Source: Candidatus Opimibacter iunctus (GTDB lineage Bacteria; Bacteroidota; Bacteroidia; Chitinophagales; Saprospiraceae). Taken from it: a stretch of DNA of 64,000 nt. The stretch spans positions 124,001-188,000 of the forward strand of contig JADJVH010000004.1 in assembly GCA_016716665.1 (NCBI GenBank), given 5' to 3'. This document shows positions 54,345 to 63,484 of this stretch, piece by piece (within the stretch, counting starts at the first letter, position 1; each line of letters opens with the position of its first letter). Below the pieces are notes generated by a model. That model worked only from the letters and a program-made list of their open reading frames with translations, ran no database searches and was not told the origin of the DNA. The translations under genes and the position numbers were made by a program.

Positions 54345-55265
54345 TTAGATAGGAGAAAGGAAATTCTCAGCAATCATACACCGTACGCTTCCTCCGCCAA
54401 TGGTTTCAATCGTGGACACATCCGATGAGACAATTCTGGCGTGCCTGCTGATCGCAGCAACCTGACTTTCATCCAGACTTAAATGTGCTGACCTGGACAT
54501 CACCATGAGTTGTTCGCCACTTGAATTACGTATTGCAAGCATATTACCTGCAAATGATCCAATCTGCTCCGGTCTCAGGGCAACAACCTCTCTGCCAAAT
54601 GATGCTAGATGTGCACGAAACTCATCGCGGCGTGACGGAGGGTCCACCACATCAAAACAGGCTACACTGACTCCATCACCAATCGCCATCATGACATTGG
54701 TGTGATAGATGTCCTGGCCATCGTATCTGGCGATAAAGGTGAAAGGCTTATAATCCATCATTGAACACCAGCGATCCAATACTGAAGTATCGGTTCTTGG
54801 ACTGATGCAGGCATACGCTACCCTGTTGACCCTGTCCAATACCATACTGCCGGTGCCCTCAAGGAATTGATTATACTTTTCATTTTGCTCCATCTCCAGC
54901 CGCTGGCGGATATTGTATCTACCTGAAAGTTCGTCAATGATCTCCTCGCGTCTCTCCATTCGCCTGAGCCTGGCAAACATCGGGTAGGTCACTATGGTAT
55001 CTTCCTGGTGAAACGAAATCCAGTTATTTGGGAAAATCGCGTCCGGCTTGACCGGGACTGAGGTATCCTGTATCACGGTCACTTCAACACCTTCTTTTTC
55101 AAGGAGCGCTGCCAGTCGATCAAACTCCTCAAGCGCCCTGGCTTTGACCTCCTCCTGCCCGGTTTCAGGTATATGCTGAAATGTATTGTTGGCCGCCGTC
55201 TCCACATTGTACCCAAATGCAGCCGGCCTGACCATGATGATGCGTGATGTTGTCTGTGCAGACAT
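54345..55265 (-). CDS. Amidinohydrolase/amidinotransferase family protein (CtlX-like)
   Basis: 306 residues from ATG 55265 (MSAQTTSRIIMVRPAAFGYN). It belongs to the arginine deiminase/dimethylarginine dimethylaminohydrolase fold: FPNNWISFH near residue 86, LEGTGSMVLDR near 132 (catalytic Glu/Asp region), the catalytic histidine in IYHTNVMM, and the C-terminal cysteine in GGGSVRCMIAEN near 298. NCBI-type annotation for this subgroup is citrulline-utilisation hydrolase CtlX. It may hydrolyse citrulline or a guanidino compound. Exact TACATTTG stands 24 bases upstream (55289-55296, minus). Confidence 0.82.
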   Translation of the reverse strand: MSAQTTSRIIMVRPAAFGYNVETAANNTFQHIPETGQEEVKARALEEFDRLAALLEKEGVEVTVIQDTSVPVKPDAIFPNNWISFHQEDTIVTYPMFARLRRMERREEIIDELSGRYNIRQRLEMEQNEKYNQFLEGTGSMVLDRVNRVAYACISPRTDTSVLDRWCSMMDYKPFTFIARYDGQDIYHTNVMMAIGDGVSVACFDVVDPPSRRDEFRAHLASFGREVVALRPEQIGSFAGNMLAIRNSSGEQLMVMSRSAHLSLDESQVAAISRHARIVSSDVSTIETIGGGSVRCMIAENFLSPI

Positions 55266-55551
55266 AAATTTCTGGTTTACTATTCCTGCAAATGTAATAG
55301 TAGATCTGCTGTTTGGGACAGTATGCACTCTTTTTGTGCAGAATCGCTTAATGATCAACTCCTCTCAGGTAAAGGGGGCATTTAGTCGATGACATGATAC
55401 GGCCAGGCATCCGGAAAGTGCTGCTGGCAGAATTTTAAGCCAACCTCTTCATTTATGGACCTTGTCCAATATATAAATTGCTATGTTTGAGCACTTCAAA
55501 TCCGCAGAATGTGATTTGAAGCTATCATAAAATCACATCAATTCCGAACAG

Positions 55552-57681
55552 ATGATAAAAATCCCCACCTTTGTTTTATGCCTGTCAGGCATATGGGTAG
55601 CTGGCCTGATGACTTCATGCAAGTCTGATTCGTCGCAACCAGAATCCAATTCAAGTCCATTGATGAGTATGACCACAAAGAATATTGATGTTCCGATCGC
55701 CACTAAAAAACCCAAAGAACTAACCATACACGGGGATACCAGACTGGATCCGTATTACTGGCTCAATGAACGCGAGAATCCGGAAGTCATAGATTATCTG
55801 ACCGCTGAGAATGATTACCTGGACACCATGCTCTCACATTCAAAGGGATTCCAGGAGAAACTCTACAATGAGCTGGTAGGCAGGGTCAAGCAGACTGATA
55901 TGTCTGTACCCTTTAAGGAAAACGGCTACTACTACATCACCCGTTATGAAGAAGGACAGGAATACCCCATCCACAGCCGGAAAAAAGGAACACTTGAAGC
56001 CTCTGAGGAAGTCATGCTTGATGTTAACCAACTGGCCAAAGGTTTTGATTACTATGCTGTAGGTGGGAGGAGCGTCAGTCCGGATAACAAATTGCTGGTA
56101 TATGGGGAGGACACTTTAAGCAGGCGGATTTATACCCTACGGATAAAAGATCTGACGACTGGAAAGATGTTACCTGATGTCATCCCCAATACCGGAGGAG
56201 GTGCGACATGGGCTGAAGACAACAAGACCATATTCTATGTGACCAAAGACTCAACCCTGAGAGAATACAGGGTATGGAAGCACAAGATTGGTACACCGTC
56301 TTCTGCAGATGCCCTTGTATACGAGGAAGGTGATGAAACCTTTGGTGCTTTTGTCTACAAGACCAAATCGAAAAAATACATTGTCATCGGTTCCTATTCG
56401 ACCATGAGCCAGGAATACAGCTACCTGGATGCTGCGAATCCGGATGGCAAATTTACTGTGTTCCAAAAACGTGTTCGTGGACTCGAATATGGTATCGAGC
56501 ATTTCAACGATATCTGGTATGTGCGTACCAACAAGGAAGCAAAGAACTTCAGGCTGATGAAAACGCCGGTGGGGGCTACAGGACAGGAAAACTGGACGGA
56601 AGTCATACCCAATCGCAGTGATGTACTCCTGGAAGGTATGGATGTATTTAAGGATTACCTGGTGCTCTCTGAGCGCAAAGGCGGTATCACACAGCTGCGT
56701 GTGATGCCCACAACAGGTCAGGAGCATTACATTGAGTTCGGTGAAAAGGCCTATGTCGCTATGACATCAGTCAATCCGGAATTTGATACCGATGTCCTGC
56801 GGATCAATTACCAGTCGATGACTACGCCAAACACTACCTATGACTACAACATGAAGTCAAAGGAAAAGACCATGCTAAAGCAGCAGGAAGTGCTTGGTGG
56901 ATTTAATACTTCAGATTACAGAAGCGAGCGAATTATGGTCAAGGTGCGGGATGGTGTTGAAGTGCCTGTCTCTATCGTATACCATAAGGACACCCCTATT
57001 GACGGCACCAGTCCATGTTTGCTCTATGGCTATGGCTCTTATGGGGCAAGCATGGATCCGAGCTTTATACGTGGTGGTGAAGAAATGGGCAGGCAATGGT
57101 ATGAAGACGGCAAGTTGCTCAACAAGAAAAACACCTTTACTGATTTTATAGATTGTGGTAAATACCTGGCTGCAAACAAGTACGCTGATCCAAAGCGGTT
57201 GTTTGCCATGGGTGGTTCTGCAGGAGGGTTGTTGATGGGTGCTGTAGTCAACATGGCTCCTGATATGTGGGCCGGTGTGATTGCTGCAGTGCCATTTGTG
57301 GATGTAGTCACAACGATGCTGGATGAGAGCATTCCACTAACGACAGGTGAGTTTGATGAGTGGGGCAATCCAAAAGACAAAACGTACTACGAGTATATCA
57401 AGAGCTATTCTCCTTATGACAACGTCGAAGCAAAGAACTATCCGCCTATGCTGGTGACTACGGGTTTGCATGACTCACAAGTACAGTACTGGGAACCTGC
57501 CAAATGGGTAGCCAGGCTGAGAGAAATGAAGACAGATCAGAACCCGCTACTCCTGCATACCAATATGGAAGCAGGACATGGTGGTGCTTCGGGACGCTTT
57601 AAGCAATTTAAAGAAACAGCGCTTGAGTATACTTTCCTTCTTGATCTGGCAGGGAAGATGGACAGTAATATAAAAGGCTGA
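55552..57681 (+). CDS. Prolyl oligopeptidase (S9A) lipoprotein
   Basis: 709 residues with a lipoprotein signal (GIWVAGLMTSCKSDS). An N-terminal beta-propeller of about 350 residues precedes the alpha/beta hydrolase domain. The catalytic serine is in AMGGSAGGLLMGAV near residue 557, the aspartate in TGLHDSQVQYW near 645, and the histidine in EAGHGGASGRF near 680. The N-terminal IHGDTRLDPYYWLNE is typical of S9A oligopeptidases and PtrB-like enzymes. It cleaves short proline- or arginine-containing peptides in the periplasm or on the surface. Confidence 0.93.
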   Translation: MIKIPTFVLCLSGIWVAGLMTSCKSDSSQPESNSSPLMSMTTKNIDVPIATKKPKELTIHGDTRLDPYYWLNERENPEVIDYLTAENDYLDTMLSHSKGFQEKLYNELVGRVKQTDMSVPFKENGYYYITRYEEGQEYPIHSRKKGTLEASEEVMLDVNQLAKGFDYYAVGGRSVSPDNKLLVYGEDTLSRRIYTLRIKDLTTGKMLPDVIPNTGGGATWAEDNKTIFYVTKDSTLREYRVWKHKIGTPSSADALVYEEGDETFGAFVYKTKSKKYIVIGSYSTMSQEYSYLDAANPDGKFTVFQKRVRGLEYGIEHFNDIWYVRTNKEAKNFRLMKTPVGATGQENWTEVIPNRSDVLLEGMDVFKDYLVLSERKGGITQLRVMPTTGQEHYIEFGEKAYVAMTSVNPEFDTDVLRINYQSMTTPNTTYDYNMKSKEKTMLKQQEVLGGFNTSDYRSERIMVKVRDGVEVPVSIVYHKDTPIDGTSPCLLYGYGSYGASMDPSFIRGGEEMGRQWYEDGKLLNKKNTFTDFIDCGKYLAANKYADPKRLFAMGGSAGGLLMGAVVNMAPDMWAGVIAAVPFVDVVTTMLDESIPLTTGEFDEWGNPKDKTYYEYIKSYSPYDNVEAKNYPPMLVTTGLHDSQVQYWEPAKWVARLREMKTDQNPLLLHTNMEAGHGGASGRFKQFKETALEYTFLLDLAGKMDSNIKG

Positions 57682-57729
57682 TGTGCTAAAGAGGCTGAAA
57701 AGGCTTAAGGGCTAAAGAAGCTATTAAGT

Positions 57730-58224
57730 CTAATTTAGCTTATAGGTTGTTAGGGCATGGCTGTCACCTGCGGATGAAGTGGTCAGGATGAGGCCTACTC
57801 CATCAGCGTAATAGTACTGGGTGAAAAAGTTGAGGGCCATCTGGCTGCCATTCATGATGATCTGGTTTTCGGCTTCAATGAATAACACATTGCTATACAT
57901 TTTGCCGGACACTTCCTTGCTCATTCCTGTTTCCTTAACGGTCATCAATAGCAGGCAATCGAGTCCATTGGCCTTGAAAGGGATGGTCCATTTATTTCCT
58001 GCCTCCAGTTCGTTTGGCAACCAGGGTTGAAATACTCCTTTTTCGAGTGCATCTGTTTCAATCAGGTCACCATTCTTGCGTACAACACTGGTTGAATTTG
58101 CTGCGCTGTTGTGCATGTTGTACTCGTTGCCTTTAGCGGCAGTGACTTTGTTAGTATATGTACTGCCGTCTTTTTGCTGGTAATGCCATTCGTTGTTCAG
58201 GGCCAGGGGATAATACGTTTTCAT
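57730..58224 (-). CDS. Hypothetical protein, small beta-rich
   Basis: 164 residues with no signal peptide, beginning MKTYYPLALNNEWHYQQKDG. This opening resembles a small family of Bacteroidota proteins that start with a YYPL..N.W.Y motif, often found in lipid-binding or lipoprotein-like domains. I recognise no active site. It converges on the oligopeptidase gene. Confidence 0.65.
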   Translation of the reverse strand: MKTYYPLALNNEWHYQQKDGSTYTNKVTAAKGNEYNMHNSAANSTSVVRKNGDLIETDALEKGVFQPWLPNELEAGNKWTIPFKANGLDCLLLMTVKETGMSKEVSGKMYSNVLFIEAENQIIMNGSQMALNFFTQYYYADGVGLILTTSSAGDSHALTTYKLN

Positions 58225-58339
58225 CTTTTATATATTTTTCACAAAGAAACCAGCCTTGATTCAAATACTGAAATGGAAATGATTTGCCGGTATTTTTAGA
58301 TGAGTTAACGGGCAATCCACAATCCTTTTAACGTGTCAG

Positions 58340-58387
58340 TATAAAAAGAAACCGGCTAAGAAACCCCAATTGGCATTTCCTAGCCGG
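58340..58387 (-). terminator. Rho-independent terminator of the lipoprotein gene
   Basis: On minus, CCGGCTAGGAAA (58376-58387) pairs with TTTCTTAGCCGG (58352-58363) with one G-U pair, followed by TTTCTTTTTAT. It lies 29 bases past the stop at 58417. Confidence 0.85.
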
Positions 58388-58416
58388 ACGCGTATTTCAA
58401 TCAACTAAAAAACGGA

Positions 58417-59208
58417 CTATTCGTAATAGGTATAGCTGAGTACTTCTGTGTACGGCCCACCGCTGCTTGTTCCATTCTTTGTGATGGTAGCCGGCCTGTT
58501 CTTGGCATCAAAGGTGTAGGTAAAGGTGACCCCATAATTGGTTAAAGGATCTGCGGTAATATGACGGGTAAACCCTGAAGCCAGTTTGGCGCAAGCTTCT
58601 CCGAATAAACCACCAACTGGTTTCCATTCAGAATCGACAGCATATATCTGTTGAATATTGCTGGCGTTGTCTCCTGTAGTATAGGTAAACTCTCTGTCTT
58701 CTTTTACGGTTACACCATCATCTTCATAACGAATTCTGTTGGTTACATTCTTACTGGCAACGGTCAGATCATATTTTAAATGATCAGCGCCTCCATAATG
58801 TTCGATTATCTTGACCAATATGCCATCTGCGTTATAGGTATAACCTTCAAATTCGCTGCCATCGGCAACCCACAATTCTTTACTTACTCTGCCATTGGCA
58901 TCCAGTTCGTAGGTCGTTGGATTACCGCCTTTGGTAATGACCAGTTTGCCGGCAGTCGTCCGATCATACAAAATGGTATCATCTACTGTGCCATTGTATG
59001 TGTTGATGATGCTGGTCACCCGGTCTGAAGCATCGTAGATAAATTCCCATCCTTCAACGTCCGCACCGGTTCCATCATAGTCCAGGTGGATTGTCTTGAT
59101 CAGGGAAGCTGCAACGACTGGTGGATTGTTATCATCATCATCCTTGCAAGAGACTACGATAGTCATGAACACCGCCATGCACAGGTAAAAAAATAAATTC
59201 TTTTTCAT
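58417..59208 (-). CDS. Lipoprotein with RHS/YD-like repeats
   Basis: 263 residues. The lipoprotein signal ends at MTIVVSCKDDDDNNPP, an acidic tether common in Bacteroidota outer-membrane lipoproteins. The body has repeated YD-like strands (FIYDASDRVTSIINTYNG, YELDANGRVSKELWVADG, YTYNADGILVKIIEHYGG, FTYTFDAKNRPATI), the pattern of DUF4595-like or RHS-related beta structures. Function unknown. A strong terminator follows. Confidence 0.75.
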   Translation of the reverse strand: MKKNLFFYLCMAVFMTIVVSCKDDDDNNPPVVAASLIKTIHLDYDGTGADVEGWEFIYDASDRVTSIINTYNGTVDDTILYDRTTAGKLVITKGGNPTTYELDANGRVSKELWVADGSEFEGYTYNADGILVKIIEHYGGADHLKYDLTVASKNVTNRIRYEDDGVTVKEDREFTYTTGDNASNIQQIYAVDSEWKPVGGLFGEACAKLASGFTRHITADPLTNYGVTFTYTFDAKNRPATITKNGTSSGGPYTEVLSYTYYE

Positions 59209-59298
59209 TGTTAATTGGATTTAGTTAGGTGATAATTGAAAAGTGAACGTCAGTATATAGTTTGTAAACCATAAGCATTATTGAAAAAACCAGGCCGG

Positions 59299-60309
59299 TT
59301 AATTGCCTCCGGAAAGGATGATGAGCGCCAGTCCTGAAATAAAAAGCAGGAACATCAGGAACAGGAGCAGATTGACACTCCGTCCTCCGCCTTTAAACTC
59401 CTTCCAGATAAATACACCCCATAGGGCAGCAACCATTGTGGCTCCCTGGCCAAGGCCATAAGATATAGCAGCACCTGCCTTTCCGGCAGCCATAAAACTA
59501 AGGACCGTACCAAGCCCCCATATCAAACCACCGGCGACTCCAACCAGATGTGTTGGGAAACTTCCCTTGAAGTATTGGCCATAGGTCACTGGAACACCAA
59601 CAAAGGGTTTACGCATGATAAACGTATTGAAGACAAAATTGCTGGCCAGCATGCCAAGGGTAAAGATGAAAAAGGCCGAATAGGGTGTGGCCATTCCGGG
59701 AGTAGGCGATTCGAAATTATTGACATCCATGGCTGCCGCTACAAAACGGTAGAATACAGACATCAGGATACCCGCCACAATGGCAAGCCAGATTCCCTTT
59801 GAAGAAGAAGTCTTATCGCCCTTCTTCATCTTGCCGGAAGCAATGCCATTGAAGATGATCGCGATCATAATCAATGCCACACCGGCAAACAGGATCATTG
59901 GGTCTCCTTTCGGTGAGCTCATGTAATTGATAATCACTCCAAGGACCAAAGCAAGTCCCACACCTAATGGAAATGCTACTGCCATTCCTGCTATTGAAAT
60001 CGAAGCAGATAACAGGATGTTGGATGCATTGAAGATGATCCCGCCCAGGATTGCACTCCACAAATTGGCACTACTGATCTGGCCAAGGTCAGTCATAAAA
60101 CTCCTTCCCTGATCCCCGGTGCTGCCAAGTGTAAGCCCAACGATCAACGCGAGCAGGACTACACCAATGACATAGTCCCAGTAAAAAAGTTCATACCGCC
60201 AGTTCTTTGCGGCCAGTTTCTGTGTATTCCCCCATGAGCCCCAGCAAAGCATGGTGACAATGGTGAAGACAACGGCAAGAGAATAGCTTTCGATGATATA
60301 CATAGGCAA
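59299..60309 (-). CDS. GRP/RhaT-type sugar transporter (DMT superfamily)
   Basis: 336 residues with ten membrane helices. The first helix pair (FTIVTMLCWGSWGNTQKLA) and the repeated glycine-rich helices are characteristic of the glucose/ribose porter and L-rhamnose-H+ symporter families within the drug/metabolite transporters. Likely imports a sugar or nucleoside-derived ribose. It begins 20 bases after the upstream esterase stop, as the last gene of an operon of at least four genes. Confidence 0.8.
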   Translation of the reverse strand: MPMYIIESYSLAVVFTIVTMLCWGSWGNTQKLAAKNWRYELFYWDYVIGVVLLALIVGLTLGSTGDQGRSFMTDLGQISSANLWSAILGGIIFNASNILLSASISIAGMAVAFPLGVGLALVLGVIINYMSSPKGDPMILFAGVALIMIAIIFNGIASGKMKKGDKTSSSKGIWLAIVAGILMSVFYRFVAAAMDVNNFESPTPGMATPYSAFFIFTLGMLASNFVFNTFIMRKPFVGVPVTYGQYFKGSFPTHLVGVAGGLIWGLGTVLSFMAAGKAGAAISYGLGQGATMVAALWGVFIWKEFKGGGRSVNLLLFLMFLLFISGLALIILSGGN

Positions 60310-60328
60310 GGTATTTAGTTGGTTTGTT

Positions 60329-61876
60329 TTATCGGTGTATTTTTTCGCTGGTAAAATTGAACGCTTCTGTCAGCCTCTCATTTGACACCTGCACATCACG
60401 TCCTCCTTCGACTACCCGGTATTCATGGTACATGTCTTCGTCCCGCAAGAGGATATGCGCCTGGCCATTGGATGTATAATCCATATCGTTATCCGTGTTG
60501 CTGATCAATAACCATGTCTTTTTCATTGCAGGTTTATTGACTGTCAAGGCCTCCCTGAGCAATGAGGTATCAACAGGTGCATCAAAGAGCGTACAGGAAG
60601 TAAAAGTCTCAGGCATCAGGGCATATTGTAAAGCAGCCACCCCACCCTCTTCAAAACCAATCAAAGCGCGAAAGCGATAGCCACTACGTGCATTGGAGCC
60701 GGATTCCAATTCCGGGATGATTTGATTAACCAGGTCCTTCTCATTTTCATTGAGGAAGACTAAAATCAAGGGTGGTAATTTGCCTTCATTCATTCCCTGG
60801 TGTGCAAGGCCGGTGATAGCCTGTATACGTGAATACTCCATGTCTCCAAACATGTAAATTGTTGGATACTGTCTTGACGCAACTGTATAACCTGGTGGAT
60901 ACGTGATCATATATTTTCCTCTATCCTGTATATCCGGCCTCGGATATCTGCTCTTTTTATCAGCGTTTGGTATGTCACCTCTATAAGGCTTGCCACCGAA
61001 ACTATCGCTGATAAAACGCAGTGCATTTGGTAGGGCAGATCTCCAATATGAGAATTCATGTCCACCATTTCTCACTCGATACTCATGAAGTAAGTGCAGG
61101 TCGCGAAGCAGGATATGTAGCTCTTCATTGCTACGGCACAATGTATGTTCATCATCGCCGTTGTCAATAAAGAGACGTAGATCAACAAACCGACCCGGGT
61201 CTCCCTGGCGAAAGAAATGGAAGGGAGAATACTTTTTGTAATGTTCAGTGAGCCGCTCCTGGCCAATCGTCCCGACACCACCAAACAACCTGCCCCATTG
61301 CTCATTCCATTCACTTGCATCTTCAGTCATATATTGCTCATCGGTCCGCACAGAAATGCTCAATGGGACACTGACAGAAAAGACATCTGGATGAAGTGCC
61401 GGAAGGATGAGCGCACCAAAACCACCCATGGAGTATCCCATCACGGCGCGATGCCTGCTATCCGGTATTGTGTTATACCGGCTGTCTATAAAGGGGACCA
61501 GCTCCTTAACAAACATATCTTCATACAGGAATGTCCCTGCAAAGTCATTGACATAGTAGTTCCTGAAGCCCTGGGGCATCACGAAAATCATCGGGACTAT
61601 TTCCTTTTCTGCAACCGCCTGATCAGCGATCTGTGCAATCCGCCCATACTCCAACCAGGAAGATTCATTATCTCCTAATCCATGCAGCAGGTAAACAACA
61701 GGATAATTCTTGCTTGCCCGCTCATAGCCTGGAGGAAGTACGATAGTGTATTTGATCTCCTGACCGAGAATAGCACTGTGCATAGACAAGCCTTCCATAA
61801 TACGCTTATCACCATCCGCAAACATCGTTGCTAAGGGAATCAAAGCGATCAGGAATATCAGGCTACCCTTCCTCAT
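60329..61876 (-). CDS. Double-domain esterase (S-formylglutathione hydrolase/ester hydrolase D type), second domain degenerate
   Basis: 515 residues with a signal peptide (LIFLIALIPLATMFA). Domain 1 (about 20-290) is an intact esterase D-type hydrolase: YLLHGLGDNESSW, serine in MGYSMGGFGAL near residue 151, aspartate in FIDNGDDEH, and histidine in VRNGGHEFSYW. Domain 2 (about 310-510) has the same fold layout (KYMITYPPGYTVAS, IPELESG) but the nucleophile box is GFEEGG, with Glu for Ser, and the histidine box is VEGGRDVQV. The second domain is therefore probably a non-catalytic copy. The upstream gene is its paralog. Confidence 0.85.
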   Translation of the reverse strand: MRKGSLIFLIALIPLATMFADGDKRIMEGLSMHSAILGQEIKYTIVLPPGYERASKNYPVVYLLHGLGDNESSWLEYGRIAQIADQAVAEKEIVPMIFVMPQGFRNYYVNDFAGTFLYEDMFVKELVPFIDSRYNTIPDSRHRAVMGYSMGGFGALILPALHPDVFSVSVPLSISVRTDEQYMTEDASEWNEQWGRLFGGVGTIGQERLTEHYKKYSPFHFFRQGDPGRFVDLRLFIDNGDDEHTLCRSNEELHILLRDLHLLHEYRVRNGGHEFSYWRSALPNALRFISDSFGGKPYRGDIPNADKKSRYPRPDIQDRGKYMITYPPGYTVASRQYPTIYMFGDMEYSRIQAITGLAHQGMNEGKLPPLILVFLNENEKDLVNQIIPELESGSNARSGYRFRALIGFEEGGVAALQYALMPETFTSCTLFDAPVDTSLLREALTVNKPAMKKTWLLISNTDNDMDYTSNGQAHILLRDEDMYHEYRVVEGGRDVQVSNERLTEAFNFTSEKIHR

Positions 61877-61877
61877 A

Positions 61878-63476
61878 TTAATTCGTAAGTGTTTCTCTGA
61901 TGGATGAAAGCGATATTGCCAGACCGTTCAGGAATGCCTGATAGTTTTGTCCTCCCTGTCGAACTCGATATTGGTAATCAATGTTGTTTTTCCTGATGTC
62001 CGTATAAAATTGATGATTGCCTCTATAGGAGATAAATCCATCTGTCATATCCAGGTAATAGAATACTTCGCTTGCGGGTTTAACAGCCTCAACAGGCAAA
62101 GAAGCATTGAATAAAAAGCAGGCTCCAAAAACATCGGGACGCCCTAAAGCCGTCAATGCCGCAGATGTTCCTCCATTTTCATTTCCAAGTATCACCCTAC
62201 CTTGCCTGTTACTGATGGTATGGTACATGGAATCAATCCGATTTACCAACTGAAGCATGAAGTCATTGCTTACTCCACCGGCATCAACCGGAATTTCGAC
62301 CACAATTGCTTTTGTCAGTACTCCTGTCGTCATATTATTCCTCAACATGGAAAAGACATCCACTATATTTTGCTGCCTATGTCCCTCTTCATAATCATGC
62401 AGGATGTACAATACCGGAAAAGTCGCTGAACTCGCGATATAATCCACTGGCGTCATGATGTTGATTGATAATCCGGCAACCTCCATTGTTTGAATCTCTT
62501 CATCATCAATCAGTGTCCCGATCGATGCAGGCTCTGGCTCTGTTGGATGAGGTATCCCTTCCATCGCATCGTTGATGAATTTAAAGGCCTCAGGATATGA
62601 CTTTTTCCAGTACTCAAAGGAATGACCGCCATTTCTTACCCGGTATTCATGAGCAATGTTATTATCACGCATATAAGTGTGTAGTTCGTCACTGGTGATG
62701 GAAAGTGACTCTTCGTCATCTCCACAATCAAGCATGAGATGGAGGCCATCGAAGCGGGATAAATCTCCACTGCCAAAGAAGTGGAATGGACTATGCTGAA
62801 GAAAATGATCAGTAAGTCTTGCCGGGCCTGTAGTACCAAATCCTCCAAATAAGACACCCCACTGGCTGTTGAATACATCCTGGGGCTCAGCCATATACTG
62901 CTCATCCGTACGGAAAGACATACTCAGCGGTACGCCTACGGTAAACACATCCGGGTTGAGGGCAGGCAGGATCAATGCACCATAGCCTCCCATCGAATAG
63001 CCCATGACCGCTCTTGCCTTATTGTCGTTTCGTGTTCGAAACAGGCTGTCTATTGCAGGTACTAACTCTTTCGTCATCATATCCATGTATGGATAGTCTC
63101 CTGAAAACCTGTTGACATAGTAGGACTTGTAGGCAGCCGGCATGACATAGATCATAGGAACGATGTTACCTGCGTATTGGTCCACATAATATTGAAGTCC
63201 TCCACTTGTATACCATGCCCGCTCTGTATCGCCGTATCCATGGAGCAAGTATACAACCGGGTAGGACTCTGTTGACTGATCATATCCATCAGGCAGGAGC
63301 ACTGCATAGGTAATGTCATTGTCAAAAATGGCACTATACATTTTTTGATTTTCAAGAAGCCGGCTAAAAGGAATGACCGGATCATCTTCCTTGCATCCGA
63401 TGAGGAGTAAAAGGAGCAGAACCCAACAGCACTGAAGGAAGCGAGAAAATGAAATATGACTGTTTTGTCTCTTCAT
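61878..63476 (-). CDS. Double-domain esterase lipoprotein, paralog with degenerate second domain
   Basis: 532 residues with a lipoprotein signal (VLLLLLLIGCKEDD). Domain 1 is intact: YLLHGYGDTERAW, serine in MGYSMGGYGALILP, aspartate in LDCGDDEES, histidine in VRNGGHSFEYW. Domain 2 again lacks the catalytic residues: GNENGG in place of GxSxG and VRQGGQNYQAF in place of VRNGGH. It ends 1 base before the start of the second esterase. The two are tandem duplicates that share both the intact and the degenerate halves, so the domain fusion predates the gene duplication. Confidence 0.85.
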   Translation of the reverse strand: MKRQNSHISFSRFLQCCWVLLLLLLIGCKEDDPVIPFSRLLENQKMYSAIFDNDITYAVLLPDGYDQSTESYPVVYLLHGYGDTERAWYTSGGLQYYVDQYAGNIVPMIYVMPAAYKSYYVNRFSGDYPYMDMMTKELVPAIDSLFRTRNDNKARAVMGYSMGGYGALILPALNPDVFTVGVPLSMSFRTDEQYMAEPQDVFNSQWGVLFGGFGTTGPARLTDHFLQHSPFHFFGSGDLSRFDGLHLMLDCGDDEESLSITSDELHTYMRDNNIAHEYRVRNGGHSFEYWKKSYPEAFKFINDAMEGIPHPTEPEPASIGTLIDDEEIQTMEVAGLSINIMTPVDYIASSATFPVLYILHDYEEGHRQQNIVDVFSMLRNNMTTGVLTKAIVVEIPVDAGGVSNDFMLQLVNRIDSMYHTISNRQGRVILGNENGGTSAALTALGRPDVFGACFLFNASLPVEAVKPASEVFYYLDMTDGFISYRGNHQFYTDIRKNNIDYQYRVRQGGQNYQAFLNGLAISLSSIRETLTN

Positions 63477-63484
63477 GAAGGCTA

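Noticed and set aside
59813..60061. 82-codon minus-strand frame inside the transporter gene
   Set aside because: Alternate frame of the transporter; composition is shuffled and without membrane segments.
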